Assembly (NCBI GenBank): GCA_027704905.1
Contig: CM051020.1
Span: forward strand, 22,145,944-22,209,943
Origin: Muraenolepis orangiensis
Taxonomy: Eukaryota > Chordata > Actinopteri > Gadiformes > Muraenolepididae
Length of the DNA stretch: 64,000 bases
Reading direction: 5' to 3'
Below, piece after piece: positions 42,875 through 54,322 of this stretch. The stretch's first letter is position 1. Each line of letters starts with the position of its first letter. The notes beneath the pieces are model-generated. The model did not search any database and was not told the origin of the DNA. It was given only the letters and a program-made list of their open reading frames with translations. Made by a program: the position numbers and the translations under genes.

Positions 42875-44643
42875 TTATGGACAATCTGGGTCATATCCCA
42901 GATATGGCAGTTTGTGCTGATCACTTCCAATGACATACACATTCAGGTGTTGCTTATGGGCGTTTAGGTTTTGTTTCCATATCATGATATTTCTGTGGCA
43001 CTGCTCCGTCATGAAGCCTTTGTTGTCATATGCGTATTGCATGTCGTCAGGCCTGTTGACATCGGGCAGTACGTCATGCGCTACGCCGCGGTCCTTCGAC
43101 TCACGTTTCTGCTTGTCCTTTCCCGAGGAACAACCAGCAAACAGTGTCAAAAACACCGGGAGGAAGGTGACCCCGTGCAGCAGCCCGAACACCATCACCA
43201 AGGTCATGATCTTGAAAAACGTCCTGAAGATGTGGTTCTTGGACGCCGACAGCACCACAACGCCCACGATGGTGGAGAGTGCGCCTTGCATGATGGGATA
43301 GCCGAGGGTGAAGAGTGCATCCACCATCCTGGCGTTGGCGCCAGACGCCTCGCTCGAGACGAAGCAGTAGGAGATGTGAGCAGAGAAGTCCACGGTGAAG
43401 CCGATGCACACCACCAGGATGATCATGGAGACGGTGTCCAGCCTGACGTCCCACAGGGCCATGAAGCCCGTGACGCCCACGATCACCGAGCCAATGGAGA
43501 AGGTGACCCACAGGGAGCAGAGAGGGTTGGGGATCAGCAGGAGAGAGATGAGCAGCATGACCGCCGCCGTCACCCCGATGTTCAGCACCGTGCTGAGGAT
43601 GATCACGGCGTACTGGTCGTAATAGATGAACGCCGGGTTGAACGCCATCAAAGGCGTCGCGCACGTCTTCATTTTCTGGAAAACGTCCATCATTTTGATC
43701 TCCATGGAGGTGTTGGCGATGTGGACCGTTTGGATGAAGAAGCGCGAAGCCAAGATGGTTTCTCCCGACACGTTCACGTCCTGCCTGAACTCGGGACATG
43801 CTTCGAAAAAGGCTGGAAGATTCCTCATGAAGCTGTATTTGCTAGTGAGGTTGAGTTTCTTTTTGTTTCCGAAATGTTCATAAGCATCCAGCCAGGATTT
43901 GTACAGCTTTTCCGTGACAAAGTCCAACTTTTTAAAGTCGTCAGTACATATCTGCAACTCTGAACGCTTGGCCTTGTCCCAGTAAGGGAAGGGCTCTGTC
44001 ACAACAAGCATTACATTAGGACCATAACTGGAAAAATATCTTCTGTCCTGTTCATAGTAACTAATGACATAAGAATCATCGGCCGCTAAATCTTTAAGGT
44101 CCAATCCCTGCTCTACGTGGAAACACCCGTAGATGCTTCCGGCGAGGTAGCCAGTATATATAACAATGACCACAGCCTTGACCCACGGTTTGGTCAGCAA
44201 CGGACCATAATAGTTCTTGAAGAAATTATTTACAGGTTGAATCTTCTCCGCTCCCGTTTCCTTGTCGTAGTCTCCTCCCACGCAGCACAGGCTGTACCAG
44301 GCAGACGACTTTGGCAGGGCTTCGGTCGGCACTTTCAGACAGGTCAACCAGTGTCCGTTCCTTTCCTCTCGCAGTCCGTTCAGAGCCAGGAATGCCCCGA
44401 AGAAGGTGATGTTGTAGACATAGCAGAATATGATGGCAGTGCTCGTATACAGACAGAAGTACTGGACGGAGGTGAAGTCGGACATGAGGCCGATGTAGAA
44501 GCCGAGCACGTCGGTGAGGGTGGTGATGGTGATGGACATCGCTGCCTCCTTGTAGGTGTGCGCCATTCGTGTGGGAACTGAGTCCTTGACGTTGGTGTGT
44601 TGCCAGTTGGAGACCATGATGAACATGTCGTCCACGCCGATCC
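42875..44643 (-). CDS. ptchd3: ptchd3 exon 4: rest of the SSD, second Patched half, C-terminus
   Basis: This is the long terminal exon (1769 nt, stop TAA at 42875-42877). With the other three exons it gives a 919-residue protein, somewhat longer than I recall for human PTCHD3. It opens with GIGVDDMFIMVSNW, the RND/Patched signature that carries acidic residues in TM4, and completes the sterol-sensing domain (DVLGFYIGLMSDFTSVQYFC). The second luminal loop follows (EQGLDLKDLAADDSYVISYY), then a second six-TM block with DVRLDTVSMIILVVCIGFTV, which mirrors the first. The hydrophilic tail is lysine- and arginine-rich. The reading frame is fully open with no damage. The nearest sequence beyond the stop (down to 42300) is AT-rich with no clear AATAAA. 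Confidence 0.88.
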
Positions 44644-45256
44644 CTGGAAAGGAAAGAACCATTCAAAACAGTCAAACAGCCTTAAGGGACTTTAAGATAA
44701 CCTGACATCTGAAATAAGGGCTTGCTGATGAAAATGCTGATAGACATTTCCCAGGTGTGTCATCGGAGGACAAATATTAACTGTGTGTTTGTGTGTCTGT
44801 TATGTCTGTTAAATGTGTCTGTTATGTACCAGGGAACATGGCCAATGGTCAACGTGTGATATTGTCACTAGTTCCTGTGTGCTACCTGAGCCCTGGTACA
44901 TAACATGAGCAGACCCAGAATTAGTGTTATGAGTCACAACTGTGTTTGTTCCTTTGGAAGAAGAAGAAGGGTCTATTGTCCATTGTCTGTGGAACATGAA
45001 GAGGTTGTGTAGTGCATAGACAGCTGTGGATTTAGTGCAGTCATCTGCCCCATGTCCCAGTGAACGAATGCACACTAAATGATGAAAAGTAGTTTTGCTT
45101 GTGGCCACGCAAACCCTCTAAATCTTTTTATTTGATCAAATATTAATCATGCACAACCCCATGTCAGACGAGCCCAAATGGGGTCCAGACCCCTTTCGAC
45201 AGAAAACACTGATTTAGAGCATAGGGCTGCCGTAGGCGTAGCCAACTGATCCTCAC
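44644..45256. other. ptchd3 intron 3
   Basis: A 613-bp intron with no other feature. Confidence 0.8.
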
Positions 45257-45402
45257 CCAGAATGAGGAAGGGGGAGTTGGCCACCGTCATGACGAAGGGG
45301 ACGCCGACGTAGAGCATCAGGCCGAAGGAGGACAGCACGGCCAGGCCGGCAGAGAGGACACCGATGGCGGCCACCCACACCTTGTTTCTGACGTTATCCA
45401 GT
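45257..45402 (-). CDS. ptchd3: ptchd3 exon 3: sterol-sensing domain (TM3 and start of TM4)
   Basis: This 146-nt exon has acceptor GTGCAG and donor GTGAGG, phase 2 in and phase 1 out. It encodes LDNVRNKVWVAAIGVLSAGL and continues through AVLSSFGLMLYVGVPFVMTV to NSPFLIL. This is the central part of the sterol-sensing domain and joins in frame to the GIGVDDMF motif at the head of exon 4. Confidence 0.85.
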
Positions 45403-45639
45403 CTGCACAGGCCACAAGCAAGAACACAGATCTTGACTACCATCGGACTACCATCTGTTGTAGCACGACCAAAGTATTTTGACACTGACTGCATTGTTCA
45501 TTACATACCACTAAATCTGATCTTTCTCTCATATCTCTCATATCTCTCATAAAAATCAAACAAGTCAGTCTAACTAGAGGCTTTTTTTTGCCTCTACTGC
45601 CCCACTAACATAAACATTTACTTCTTTGAGTAATGACGT

Positions 45640-45855
45640 AGTGTCAAGTCAAGACAATTGTACTTGTTCAGCGCTTAATCAGAGTTACAGTCTCGAAGGA
45701 CTTCACATGCCACATGTTTACAACACCCCCCAAACCCTAGCCCCCCTAAGGGCAAGAAAAAACTCAAAAAATCCCCCAACACAGAGTTGGGGGATCCCTC
45801 CTTCCAGGGATGGTTTAGGAGTGCAATGGGTGACGTATAAGTGACACACAGAGTA
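45640..45855 (+). repeat. dispersed fish repeat fragment
   Basis: In ptchd3 intron 2. It contains AGGACTTCACATGCCACATG, AAGGGCAAGAAAAAACTC and CTCCTTCCAGGGATGG, a block I recognise as a common teleost interspersed repeat. No coding content. Confidence 0.5.
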
Positions 45856-46184
45856 ATGTTCATAGTAATAATGTCCCTGTCGAGGGTGTGGAACTGTGTT
45901 TATAGACTCTGTAAAACTATATTCGGTGCTCACTCTACTAGAGGAGACGTGTATGCATACAGTAAATGCTCTTATATTGTACAACTATTGTGAGCTACAT
46001 TGCATTTAGAAGTATCATCTTCAACTAGACGCAGTATCTTCTTAAGAAATTGCCACTACAGTACTCCACACACATATATTACACCTGGGCAACAAACAGT
46101 GTAAGTGCTAACATGGATGCCCAAAACCAAAAAGTCACCAAAAACTAAGGTGGCTCTGTCTGAACCCCCTGGGGTTCTTCTTAC

Positions 46185-46306
46185 CTCAGACAGGAGACCA
46201 CAGAGAAGGAGATGGCCAGGGCATAGGTTATGGAAAATAACGAGATGCCGTCAGCGGTCAGTTTCTCAATCTCCTCTTGTTTGGACTGGGATGTGTAGTG
46301 GGAGAT
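46185..46306 (-). CDS. ptchd3: ptchd3 exon 2: start of the sterol-sensing domain (TM2)
   Basis: This 122-nt exon has acceptor CTACAG and donor GTAAGA, phase 0 in and phase 2 out. It encodes ISHYTSQSKQEEIEKLTADG and then the hydrophobic ISLFSITYALAISFSVVSCL, which is TM2, the first segment of the sterol-sensing domain. The intron separating it from exon 1 is only 144 bp. Confidence 0.85.
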
Positions 46307-46450
46307 CTGTAGCATTCAAAACCATTGATAAAATAAGCACAAATAATGATAATGCAAATAAAATCATTACAATTTTTTTCAAGAGAATCAGTTTGGGATT
46401 GAGTCAAAATAAGCTCTCAACAGAGCTTGTTATTCCTTAAATTCATGTAC

Positions 46451-47173
46451 CTTAACGTTTTTGCTCTCCTGGTCATTCAAGAAGGTCCTGTGGAACTGTT
46501 GAAGCCATGCCTCTACCCCTGGACGCTCCTCCAGGAAGTACACAAGCTTCACGGCCTTGGCAAATTTGATGAGATCTTTCCCTTTCTTTTTCACGCCGCC
46601 AATAGTGGACCCCAGAAAGGTTGGCTTTGAGGAGGCCGAGGTCTGATGCAGAGGAAATGTGATGTTCATGTGAGTGATGTTGCTCGCGTTGTAGTCGATG
46701 ATCTCAAGTAGGTCGTTTGGGACACAGGCGTTGTTGGCCTTTGAGCACAGGGTGTCAAAGGTCAACTGCACGTCCACGTCAACAGAGATGTTCTTGACCT
46801 TACGGTCCAGCTCAATTATGTCCTCGAAGGCCTCTTTCGTCATTATGTTGGACTTTCCGTTGGCCACAGCGATGATAGTGGCGTAGTACCCTTCGCTGTA
46901 CAGCCTCTGGCTGGAGAACGCAGACTTATTGTTCGGGAAGTACTCTCGGACAAAATCTCTCGCTTTCTTGGAGGGTCCGTTCTTCGGCGTGAATTGCCGC
47001 TCAATATCATTGTCTGTTCTCTCTTCGATAAAGTAGAACCCCCCGCCCAAAATGAAGGAGACCACCAGTGGAACGATGAAGAACCCGATGGGATAGGAGC
47101 CAATGAGTCTGCCGAGTTTCTCAAAGAGTCGGGAGAGCGGTCTTTCCACACAGTCTGTTCGTCTGCAGCCCAT
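46451..47173 (-). CDS. ptchd3: ptchd3 exon 1: N-terminus, TM1 and first extracellular loop
   Basis: This exon begins a Patched-domain protein of the PTCHD3 type, an RND-like 12-TM membrane protein with a sterol-sensing domain. It encodes residues 1-241. A cytoplasmic stretch MGCRRTDCVERPLSRLFEKL precedes TM1 (about 29-48, GFFIVPLVVSFILGGGFYF). The large luminal loop follows, with IERQFTPKNGPSKKARDFV, a region typical of the family, and NIT and NISV sequons. The 723-nt exon ends in phase 0 at donor GTACAT. The four-exon structure matches what is known for PTCHD3. The precise substrate of PTCHD3 is not established; mammalian PTCHD3 has been linked to sperm. Confidence 0.85.
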
Positions 47174-47225
47174 CCTGGGAGTTGCAGTGAACCTTGGGCT
47201 GTGTAGAATGATGGGCTACAGGTCA

Positions 47226-47256
47226 TATTTATACAGTTTTTTGTCAATGTCACGTG
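47226..47256 (-). promoter_or_regulatory. candidate ptchd3 core promoter (TATA box and E-box)
   Basis: Reading the minus strand, CACGTG (47251-47256) is followed about 17 bp later by TATAAATA (47226-47233), which lies 53-60 bp before the ptchd3 ATG. That spacing would allow a start site about 30 bp downstream and a 5' leader of about 25 nt. The motifs are seen directly; promoter function is inferred. Confidence 0.45.
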
Positions 47257-47584
47257 TCGTAAATGTCTTGTTTACCTGTCATGTGACTGGGGTTTTAAAA
47301 AAAAAGATTCGTCCAGTAATATTCAACGAGTTACAGTAATTATGCCAGCACATCAAAGACTTCTAGTAAAAGATAAACAACTTCCTCCAGCATGAAAAAA
47401 AAAGACTTCTCAGTGTGTTAATAGATAAGCCCGGGGTTACTACAGGTTGAGACTGTCAAGACACAAAAGTTAATCTGTTAATGTTTAGCCACGTGGCCAG
47501 AAAGTAATGTAAATACTCCATCAAGAGTATCTTTTGTTCAGCGTGTAGAAATATGTAAGCAAGACATTTTCACTCAGTTTTTCC

Positions 47585-47640
47585 ATTACATTACAGTCAT
47601 TTAGCAGACGCTTTTATCCAAAGTGACTTCCAATAGTGTG
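47585..47640 (+). repeat. dispersed fish repeat fragment
   Basis: TCATTTAGCAGACGCTTTTA with TCCAAAGTGACTTCCAATA is a very common teleost repeat core. A weaker relative precedes the 41-bp minisatellite near 1760-1805. Confidence 0.6.
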
Positions 47641-47999
47641 TTTCAACAAAGGAAGGTAAGAGAACAACTCGTCACCAGAAGTCTAAAGTGCATTTCATTT
47701 CTAACAAGTCTCCAAGAACTGAACCAGTGCTCAGGTAAAAGTGTAAGGGAAAAGTACAAGTTGGCAAACAATATATAACAATATCTACCTATCTATAATA
47801 TGTAATCTTCTTAGATAATTGAGTCAGTGCTGCTGACTCACAGTGTGAACCAAACTGCTCTTGCCAGTACGAGATACCTTTGCATTTCTTCTTCCTTCAG
47901 CATAGCCCGGCCAGCTCTGTTATGGTGTCTGGAAGTCCCTGGAAAGTCCCCTACACTATGAGTCGGATAAGTGCTGTTTACTAACAAATAATGGTCTAG

Positions 48000-48115
48000 T
48001 TTAAATCAAAATCTGGAGGATTGAATCCTTTTTATTGGTCATAAACATCTACACACAGAGTGAAATTAGTTTCTCTGCATTTAACCCATCCTAGTATAAG
48101 GAGCAGTGGGCAGCA
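48000..48115 (+). repeat. dispersed repeat, copy 4 of 4
   Basis: Same block upstream of the 40-bp minisatellite; ends TAAGGAGCAGTGGGCAGC. A tandem pair of about 43 bp (GATCTTCAAGTCCAACGGGG type) follows at 48118-48220. Confidence 0.7.
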
Positions 48116-48364
48116 ATTTCGCGATCTTCAAGTCCAACGGGGGGTGATAGGGAGGTCGCGATCTTCAAGTCCAACGGGGGGTGATAGGGAGGTCGCGACC
48201 GTGAAGTCCAACGGGGGGGGGGGGGGAGTCTACTAACTGAAGTACTAGATTCCTATTCCTATTGCTGGAGAGGGGGGGGGGGGCCGAAATCAGTGATTTT
48301 GATTGGTTATATGATCACTGTCACGTAATGTGTCCTCTAAAACGTTGACACGTTTTAGAGAGTT

Positions 48365-49282
48365 ATAAAAAATATTTGTTTAGCGAAGCCGGAGGCCCTA
48401 CGACTGTGGAATGCCCTCCCAAACCAGCTGAGGACACCACAGACTGTGGAACGCCCCCCCCCAAACCAGCTGAGGACACCACAGACTGTGGAACGCCCTC
48501 ACAAACCAGCTGAGGACACCACAGACTGTGGAACGCCCTCCCAAACCAGCTGAGGACACCACAGACTGTGGAACGCCCTCCCAAACCAGCTGAGGACACC
48601 ACAGACTGTGGAACGCCCTCCCAAACCAGCTGAGGACACCACAGACTGTGGAACGCCCTCCCAAACAAGCTGAGGACACCACAGACTGTGGAACCCCCTC
48701 CCAAACCAGCTGAGGACACCACAGACTGTGGAACGCCCTCCCAAACCAGATGGGGACACCACAGACTGTGGAACCCCCTCCCAAACCAGCTGAGGACACC
48801 ACAGACTGTGGAATGCCCTCCCAAACCAGCTGAGGACACCACAGACTGTGGAACGCCCTCCCAAACCAGCTGAGGACACCACAGACTGTGGAACACCCTC
48901 CCAAACCAGCTGAGGACACCACAGACTGTGGAACGCCCTCCCAAACCAGCTGAGGACACCACAGACTGTGGGACGCCCTCCCAAACCAGCTGCGGACACC
49001 ACAGACTGTGGAACGCCCTCCCAAACCAGCTGAGGACACCACAGACTGTGGGACGCCCTCCCAAACCAGCTGAGGACACCACAGACTGTGGATCTTTTTT
49101 TAAAAAGGCCTAAAAACACATATTTTTAGAATAGCCTTTCACTAGATTTTTTTAAAACCCCACTGGTTGCCATGCCGGCGTAAACGTCGCTGCTTTTATT
49201 CTGTTGTTTTATTTAAACCCTTTTTTACTCTGTAGCACTTTGAGTTTTGTCTACGCAAATTAAAAGTGCACTTATAAATATA

Positions 49283-49317
<35 letters not shown>
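48365..49317 (+). mobile_element. LINE 3' end with internal 40-bp minisatellite
   Basis: The plus strand begins with LRLWNALPNQLRTPQT, a C-terminal motif common in fish LINE ORF2 proteins. It ends with a LINE-type 3' region (CACTTTGAGTTTTGTCTACG...) and an (ATT)n tail at 49287-49317. Between them, the short segment coding for that motif has expanded to about 17 copies of a 40-bp unit (48399-49092). Confidence 0.65.
48399..49092. repeat. 40-bp minisatellite, about 17 copies
   Basis: The unit contains CCTCCCAAACCAGCTGAGGA and ACCACAGACTGTGGAACG. Because 40 is not a multiple of three, the reading frame rotates with each copy. All three minus-strand frames stay open for over 200 codons, but these are repeat artefacts. 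Confidence 0.92.
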
Positions 49318-49319
<2 letters not shown>

Positions 49320-49321
<2 letters not shown>

Positions 49322-49980
49322 CATATATATAAAGTATGATAGTGTAATGTAATCAATGACAATGTAATGATACTGGCAGCAGTTCAGTAGGCGCACTGCC
49401 TGTTGATAAATGTCCTTGAACCTCGTTGTACTTGTACGGATGCTGAGGAACCGGGGACCAGACGGTAGGGGGGAGAAGAGATGGAGCCCAGGGTGGTTGC
49501 AGTCCTTTATGATGGACATGGCCTTCTTCCGACATCTGGTCCTAAAGATCTCCTCAATGGATGGAAGTGCACACCCAATGATCTTCTCTGCCTTCCTCAC
49601 GACCCTCTGGATGTCTTTCTTGTCCCGTTCAGTGGTGTCTCCGTACCACACGGTGACGCCACCCGTCAGGACGCTCTCTATGGACCACGGTAAAAGTTCA
49701 CTAGCCACCTCTGGCCTATTCCGCTTCTTCTCCTGAGGCACCACAGGGCATAGAGGCGCTGGTGAGCCTTCTTCAGCATGACCTCCGTGTTGCGGGTCCA
49801 CGCCAGGTAGTCAAACATCTGTAGTCCTAAGAAACGGAAGCAGCTGATGATTTACAATGGAGTCCCGTCCAGGCTGATAGAGGAGTGGGTGCCCCGGTGG
49901 CTCATGTAGTCCACGATCAGCTCCTTAGTCTAGCTTACATTCAGTGCGAGGCTGTTGTCCCTCGTTCTGAATGAGGAATG
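49320..49980 (-). mobile_element. CR1/L2-type LINE fragment (minus strand), second copy
   Basis: This is the same family as 52446-53052. It encodes RVVRKAEKIIGCALPSIEEI, the SIIKDCNHPGLHLFSPLPSG block and KDIYQQAVRLLN on the minus strand, and extends further 5' into the RT thumb (about 49800-49970). Frameshifts are present. The usual 3' tail is missing; the fragment starts right at the ATT tail of another LINE. Confidence 0.72.
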
Positions 49981-51167
49981 GTGTTTACAAGTGGACTGAA
50001 CCTTTCTAAGCACTATCGCAATTTACAATTAAGACCTTAATTCACACTTTTGATACTCACAACAAAGAGGTTTCTGCAAGAAAGTTAAACCCCAACCGAA
50101 AGTTCAACCAGTAACCATCTGGTTTTACTACGACCTGCTCCATTTGCTGAACTCCAGCTGCCCTAGAAGAAAAAAATAAAACTGTAAGTAAATTAAAAAC
50201 CACTGTTATAACAGGCCATACGTGTGAAATGTATTTATAGTCAGTCTTTAGCATCGGAGCATGGCAAATTTGAAAAGGTGGGAGATTTCTGCAATTCACA
50301 CGTTTTTTTCTTTCTTTCTGGGATAAAAGAGCTATGTCAATAAACCTGGGAGGATTTGACGTCAAGAAAAATAATAGGAAACGAGTAGGAAAGGGTAGAA
50401 TAATAGTTTATGCAATATGTATGGGCTTTGTGTAAACCCACTGCTCACTGATTAGTTAGTTAGTTTCACTTTATTGTCCCCTGGGGGGGGGGGAATAATT
50501 TTTCCACAAAAATGTACACCACAAGGAGAACCAACAATATACCTTACACACATCATCACACAACAACACCCCATCGCCCATTCATAAAGTACATACACAG
50601 CTGCCCACCACACTGACAGCAGGTCACCCTGATGAGTCTTGAACTTTACCAGTACAACAGTAAGAACTATTATATTCATTATGTATTAAGGCGATTAAGG
50701 GATTGATTAGGTATTTAGTACACTGAAGTTCATAAAACAAGTCATTGCAACAGACAGCTTTAGCACCAGGTAATTAGAATGATAATCTTGAAAAGTTCTG
50801 CGTACGATTGCTGGCAGAAAAATTCAAACTGTGCTGAAAATAAAGAGTCCAACCTATACTCCAGTCGTACTCTACCCCATTTTAGTTTTTAATTATCAAA
50901 TGATTTTGAAATGATTGTCCTCCCTGACTGAGTTTTGAGGAGTTTTCCCTTTCCCTCTTGAAGTCTTATAGCTCAGCTCATCTCAAAACGTTTGGGGTTC
51001 CCGACCCCAGATAACCCGAGTTATTTTACCGGAAAACAAGCTTATCTCTGTATTAACAATAAATACCTACATTGGCTGACGTTTTATATGGCTTCACGGT
51101 AATCTCCCTGAGAAGGGACTTTCCAGTTTCTCTTTGTTCTATGGTGTGGTAATCCACATGACTGATA

Positions 51168-51170
<3 letters not shown>
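49981..51170. other. intergenic, no gene seen
   Basis: GTTTCACTTTATTGTCCCCT at 50463-50482 looks like the start of a fish LINE 3' tail. Otherwise nothing was recognised; no prtfdc1 exon was seen. Confidence 0.5.
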
Positions 51171-51204
<34 letters not shown>

Positions 51205-51615
51205 CATATAAATCCTATCTTAGCAGGGGTTAAAAAGGGCTTAAAAACACTCCTTCATTTCTCACCGCCATCAATATTATCTGATGAAAACATTCTATGA
51301 ACACAAAATATATTAATCTTCACAGTCAGTTCTTTATGTACTTTTTCAGTTCAGATTATTGTTGCCATTGGCAATATCACATTACTTATAACACACTTAT
51401 TAACATAGCATATATTCTGTATGAAAATCCTTTTAAGTACTGAAAATAACACTTTTGTTATTTGGTTTTGGTTTTACTTGGTACTAGTAGCTTGATTCAG
51501 AAATTGTACTTGAGTGTACACAGTGCTAGAAAACTACTAGTTTTCCGTGGCCTTGGAGGTTTGACACCTCAGAAGCAGTTAACAACTGCCAGTCATCTGT
51601 CAGTTGCCCAGCAGC

Positions 51616-51757
51616 CAGGGGCCTCTGATGACCCCTGGGAGCCAGGGGCCTCTGATGACCCCTGGGAGCCAGGGGCCTCTGATGACCCCTGGGAGCCAGG
51701 GGCCTCTGATGACCCCTGGGAGCCAGGGGCCTCTGATGACCCCTGGGAGCCAGGGGC
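51616..51757. repeat. 27-bp minisatellite, 5 copies
   Basis: Unit CAGGGGCCTCTGATGACCCC + TGGGAGC. It is a multiple of three, so it stays open on both strands (9-residue period). Confidence 0.95.
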
Positions 51758-51979
51758 CTTATATCTCATTTCACACGGATCTGTCTCGGGGGTCATCCGT
51801 TCCCTCTGGATTGTGGATTCTTCTACCTTCCTCAACAGCACACACACACACTCACACTTCTCTCCCTCATATCAGTTTAGAATGAAAAACACACCTACCC
51901 ACACCACACACACCAGTCAGCTGACAAAAGGAGAGGTTGGAAGCTAGACGTCATCACTTTACAAGTGGCGGAGATAGAT

Positions 51980-52445
51980 GTGAGTGTGTATTAGAGGGTG
52001 AATGTGTGTAGTAGAGGGTGAATGTGTGTAGTAGAGGGTGAATGTGTGTAGTAGAGGGTGAGTGTGTATTAGAGGGTGAATGTGTGTAGTAGAGGGTGAA
52101 TGTGTAGTAGAGGGTGAATGTGTAGTAGAGGGTGAATGTGTGTAGAAGAGGGTGAATGTGTGTAGTTAAGAGGGTGAATGTGTGTAGCAGAGGGTGAATG
52201 TGTGTAGTAGAGGGTGAATGTGTAGTAGAGGGTGAATGTGTATAGAAGAGGGTGAATGTGTGTAGTAGAGGGTGAATGTGTATTAGAGGGTGAATGTGTG
52301 TAGTTAAGAGGGTGAATGTGTGTAGTAGAGGGTGAATGTGTGTAGTAGAGGGTGAATGTGTATTAGAGGGTGAATGTGTGTAGTTAAGAGGGTGAATGTG
52401 TGTAGTAGAGGGTGAATGTGTGTAGAAGAGGGTGAATGTGTGTGT
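51980..52445. repeat. AGAGGGTGAATGTGTGTAGT minisatellite, about 23 copies
   Basis: 16-22-bp units with length variants (TGTATT, TGTAGT, TGTAGTTA). Confidence 0.94.
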
Positions 52446-53052
52446 AGTACAAGATACAAGATACAAGATATTTTTATTGGCCAATTGTAACAGGTACATT
52501 GGAATGCTTACTCCCCATTCCCTCCCGCAGTATAAATCTACAAAACAATACCATAAAAATAACAAAAAAAGAGCAGCAAAGTTACTGTTAATTGACATGT
52601 ACATGTGTTGAATGTACATGTTTTAGTTTTTTTACAAAAATGTTAAAATCATTTAAAGTGCCAGTAGTGCAGCAGCATCATGAATACAGTGCAGTAACTA
52701 TGATGAGTCCAGAAAGTCAAGCAAAGTATGTAAGTGTAATGTTAATGACAATGTTAGTGGTTGTCATTGCTGTACGGATGCTGCGCAACCGGCGACCGGA
52801 CGGTAGGGGGGAGAAGAGACGGTGCCCAGGGTGGTTGCGGTCCTTTATGATGGACATGGCCTTCTTCTGACATCTGGTCCTACAGATCTCCTCAATGCAT
52901 GGAAGTGCACACCCGATGATTTTCTCTGCCGTCCTCACGACCCTCTGGATGGTTTTCTTGTCCTGTTCAGTGGTGTCTCCGTACCACACGGTGACGCCAC
53001 TCGTCAGGACGCTCTCTACGGTGCCACGGTAGAAGTTCACCAGCCACCTCTG
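52446..53052 (-). mobile_element. CR1/L2-type LINE 3' end (minus strand)
   Basis: On the minus strand this carries the C-terminus of a non-LTR retrotransposon ORF2, with FYRGTVESVLTSGVTVWYGD, RVVRTAEKIIGCALP and RNHPGHRLFSPLPSGRRLRS. These are typical of the CR1/L2/Rex1 group. A 3' untranslated region ends in a short tandem tail (ATCTTGT-like units near 52449-52470), as expected for this group. Its 5' side is interrupted by the Gypsy LTR at 53053. Confidence 0.75.
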
Positions 53053-53434
53053 TGTTGTGCCCCCGCGCTCTAATTGATCCCAGGTGTTTCCCATCATAAT
53101 CAGGCCGGCTGAGGCCAATGAACACCTGGGATCTACCCTACTTTAGTCGAAGACCGACGTCGGTGCTAGACCATTGCGCACCTTACTGAGAACCTTATGG
53201 CTCCAACCCCCCCCCCCCCCCCCCCCCGCTCCAAGGATCCTCTCCGCGTTCCCCTCTCTGGACCATCTCCCTGCGCCAACCACACCACGTAACCAATCCT
53301 ACCCTACCTTGTTGTGTTTTTTGAGTTTGTGGATATTTTTCAGTAGAGACATTTTCCGTTGTTTTTGTTGTCCTGTGTCTCTTCTTCTGGGGTCTCTGGC
53401 ACATTTGGCTGGTCGGTCTCGTTGGGTCCTAACA
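53053..53434 (+). mobile_element. Gypsy LTR (5' LTR of the plus-strand element)
   Basis: This 382-bp LTR starts TGTTGTGCCCC and ends CCTAACA. It matches, with differences, a second copy at 54007 and the inverted LTR at 54323-54630. It carries a C-tract (53209-53227). It is inserted directly in a minus-strand LINE fragment, whose sequence stops at 53052. Confidence 0.75.
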
Positions 53435-54322
53435 GAATGGTCAAGCCTAAATTGAGCCAAGCTGGGAACCCAGAAGCAGGGAGCGGGACACCACCCGAGT
53501 TACGATAGCTCCCCGTGTCTCCATTTCCTATCTCCCAGGCTAGCTCTCTGTGTCTTGAGTTCCTAGCTTCCAGACTAGCTCCCTGTGTCTCCAGTTCCTA
53601 GCTCCCAGGCTATCTCCCTGTCTCTAGTTCCTAGCTCCCAGGCTAGCTCCCTGTGTGTCCAGCTCCTAGCTTCCAGGCTAGCTCCCCGTGTCTCTGGCTC
53701 CTAGTTTCCAGGCTAGCTCCCCATGTCTCTAGCTCCCCGCTTCCAGGCTAACTCCTCGTGTGTCTCTAGCTCCCAGGCTAGCTCCGTGGTTTTGCCAGCA
53801 CCTCGTGGTTCCGAGCCCATCGTTTCCCGGGCTGGATCCACTTCAGCTCCATGGCTACATCTGCTCCCGAGGACCCCCACCTGCTCCCGAGGACCCCTTC
53901 CTATCACACGGACCCCTCTCTGCCCAAGACCGACGTCGGGGGCAAGATCCTGAGAACCCGGGGATCTCGGGCGGTCGTCCGGTGCCTCCCCTCAGGGGGG
54001 GGATACTGTTGTGCCCCGGCGCTCTAATTGATCCCAGGTGTTTCCCATCGTAATCAGGCCGGCCAATGAACACCTGGGATCTACCCTACTTAAGGCTGTT
54101 GAAGACCGACGTCGGTGCTAGACCATTGCGCACCTTACTGAGAACCTTATGGCTCCAACCCCCCCCCCCCCGCTCCAAGGACCCTCTCCGCGTTCCCCTC
54201 TCTGGACCATCTCCCCACGTCGGACCGCACCACGTAACCTATCCTACCCTACCTTGTTGTGTTTTTTGAGTTTGTGGATATTTTTCAGTAAAGACATTTT
54301 CCGTTGTTTTGGTTGTCCTGTG
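53435..54322 (+). mobile_element. internal remnant and 3' LTR of the plus-strand Gypsy element
   Basis: The interior is only about 570 bp (53435-54006), far too short for gag-pol, so this is a deletion derivative or non-autonomous copy. It contains an imperfect repeat of about 30-35 bp of the CTAGCTCCCAGG type (53515-53790). It ends with a sequence and G-rich polypurine tract nearly identical to those before the LTR of the minus-strand element. The second LTR begins at 54007 and is cut short at about 54322, where the inverted LTR begins, losing the last 60 bp or so seen in the 53053 copy. Confidence 0.7.

Noticed and set aside
48363..49119. Three minus-strand open frames of over 200 codons
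   Set aside because: Artefacts of the 40-bp minisatellite; the frame rotates with every unit.
51462..51947. 161-codon open frame with a 9-residue repeat
   Set aside because: Openness is a by-product of a 27-bp minisatellite that is also open on the other strand.
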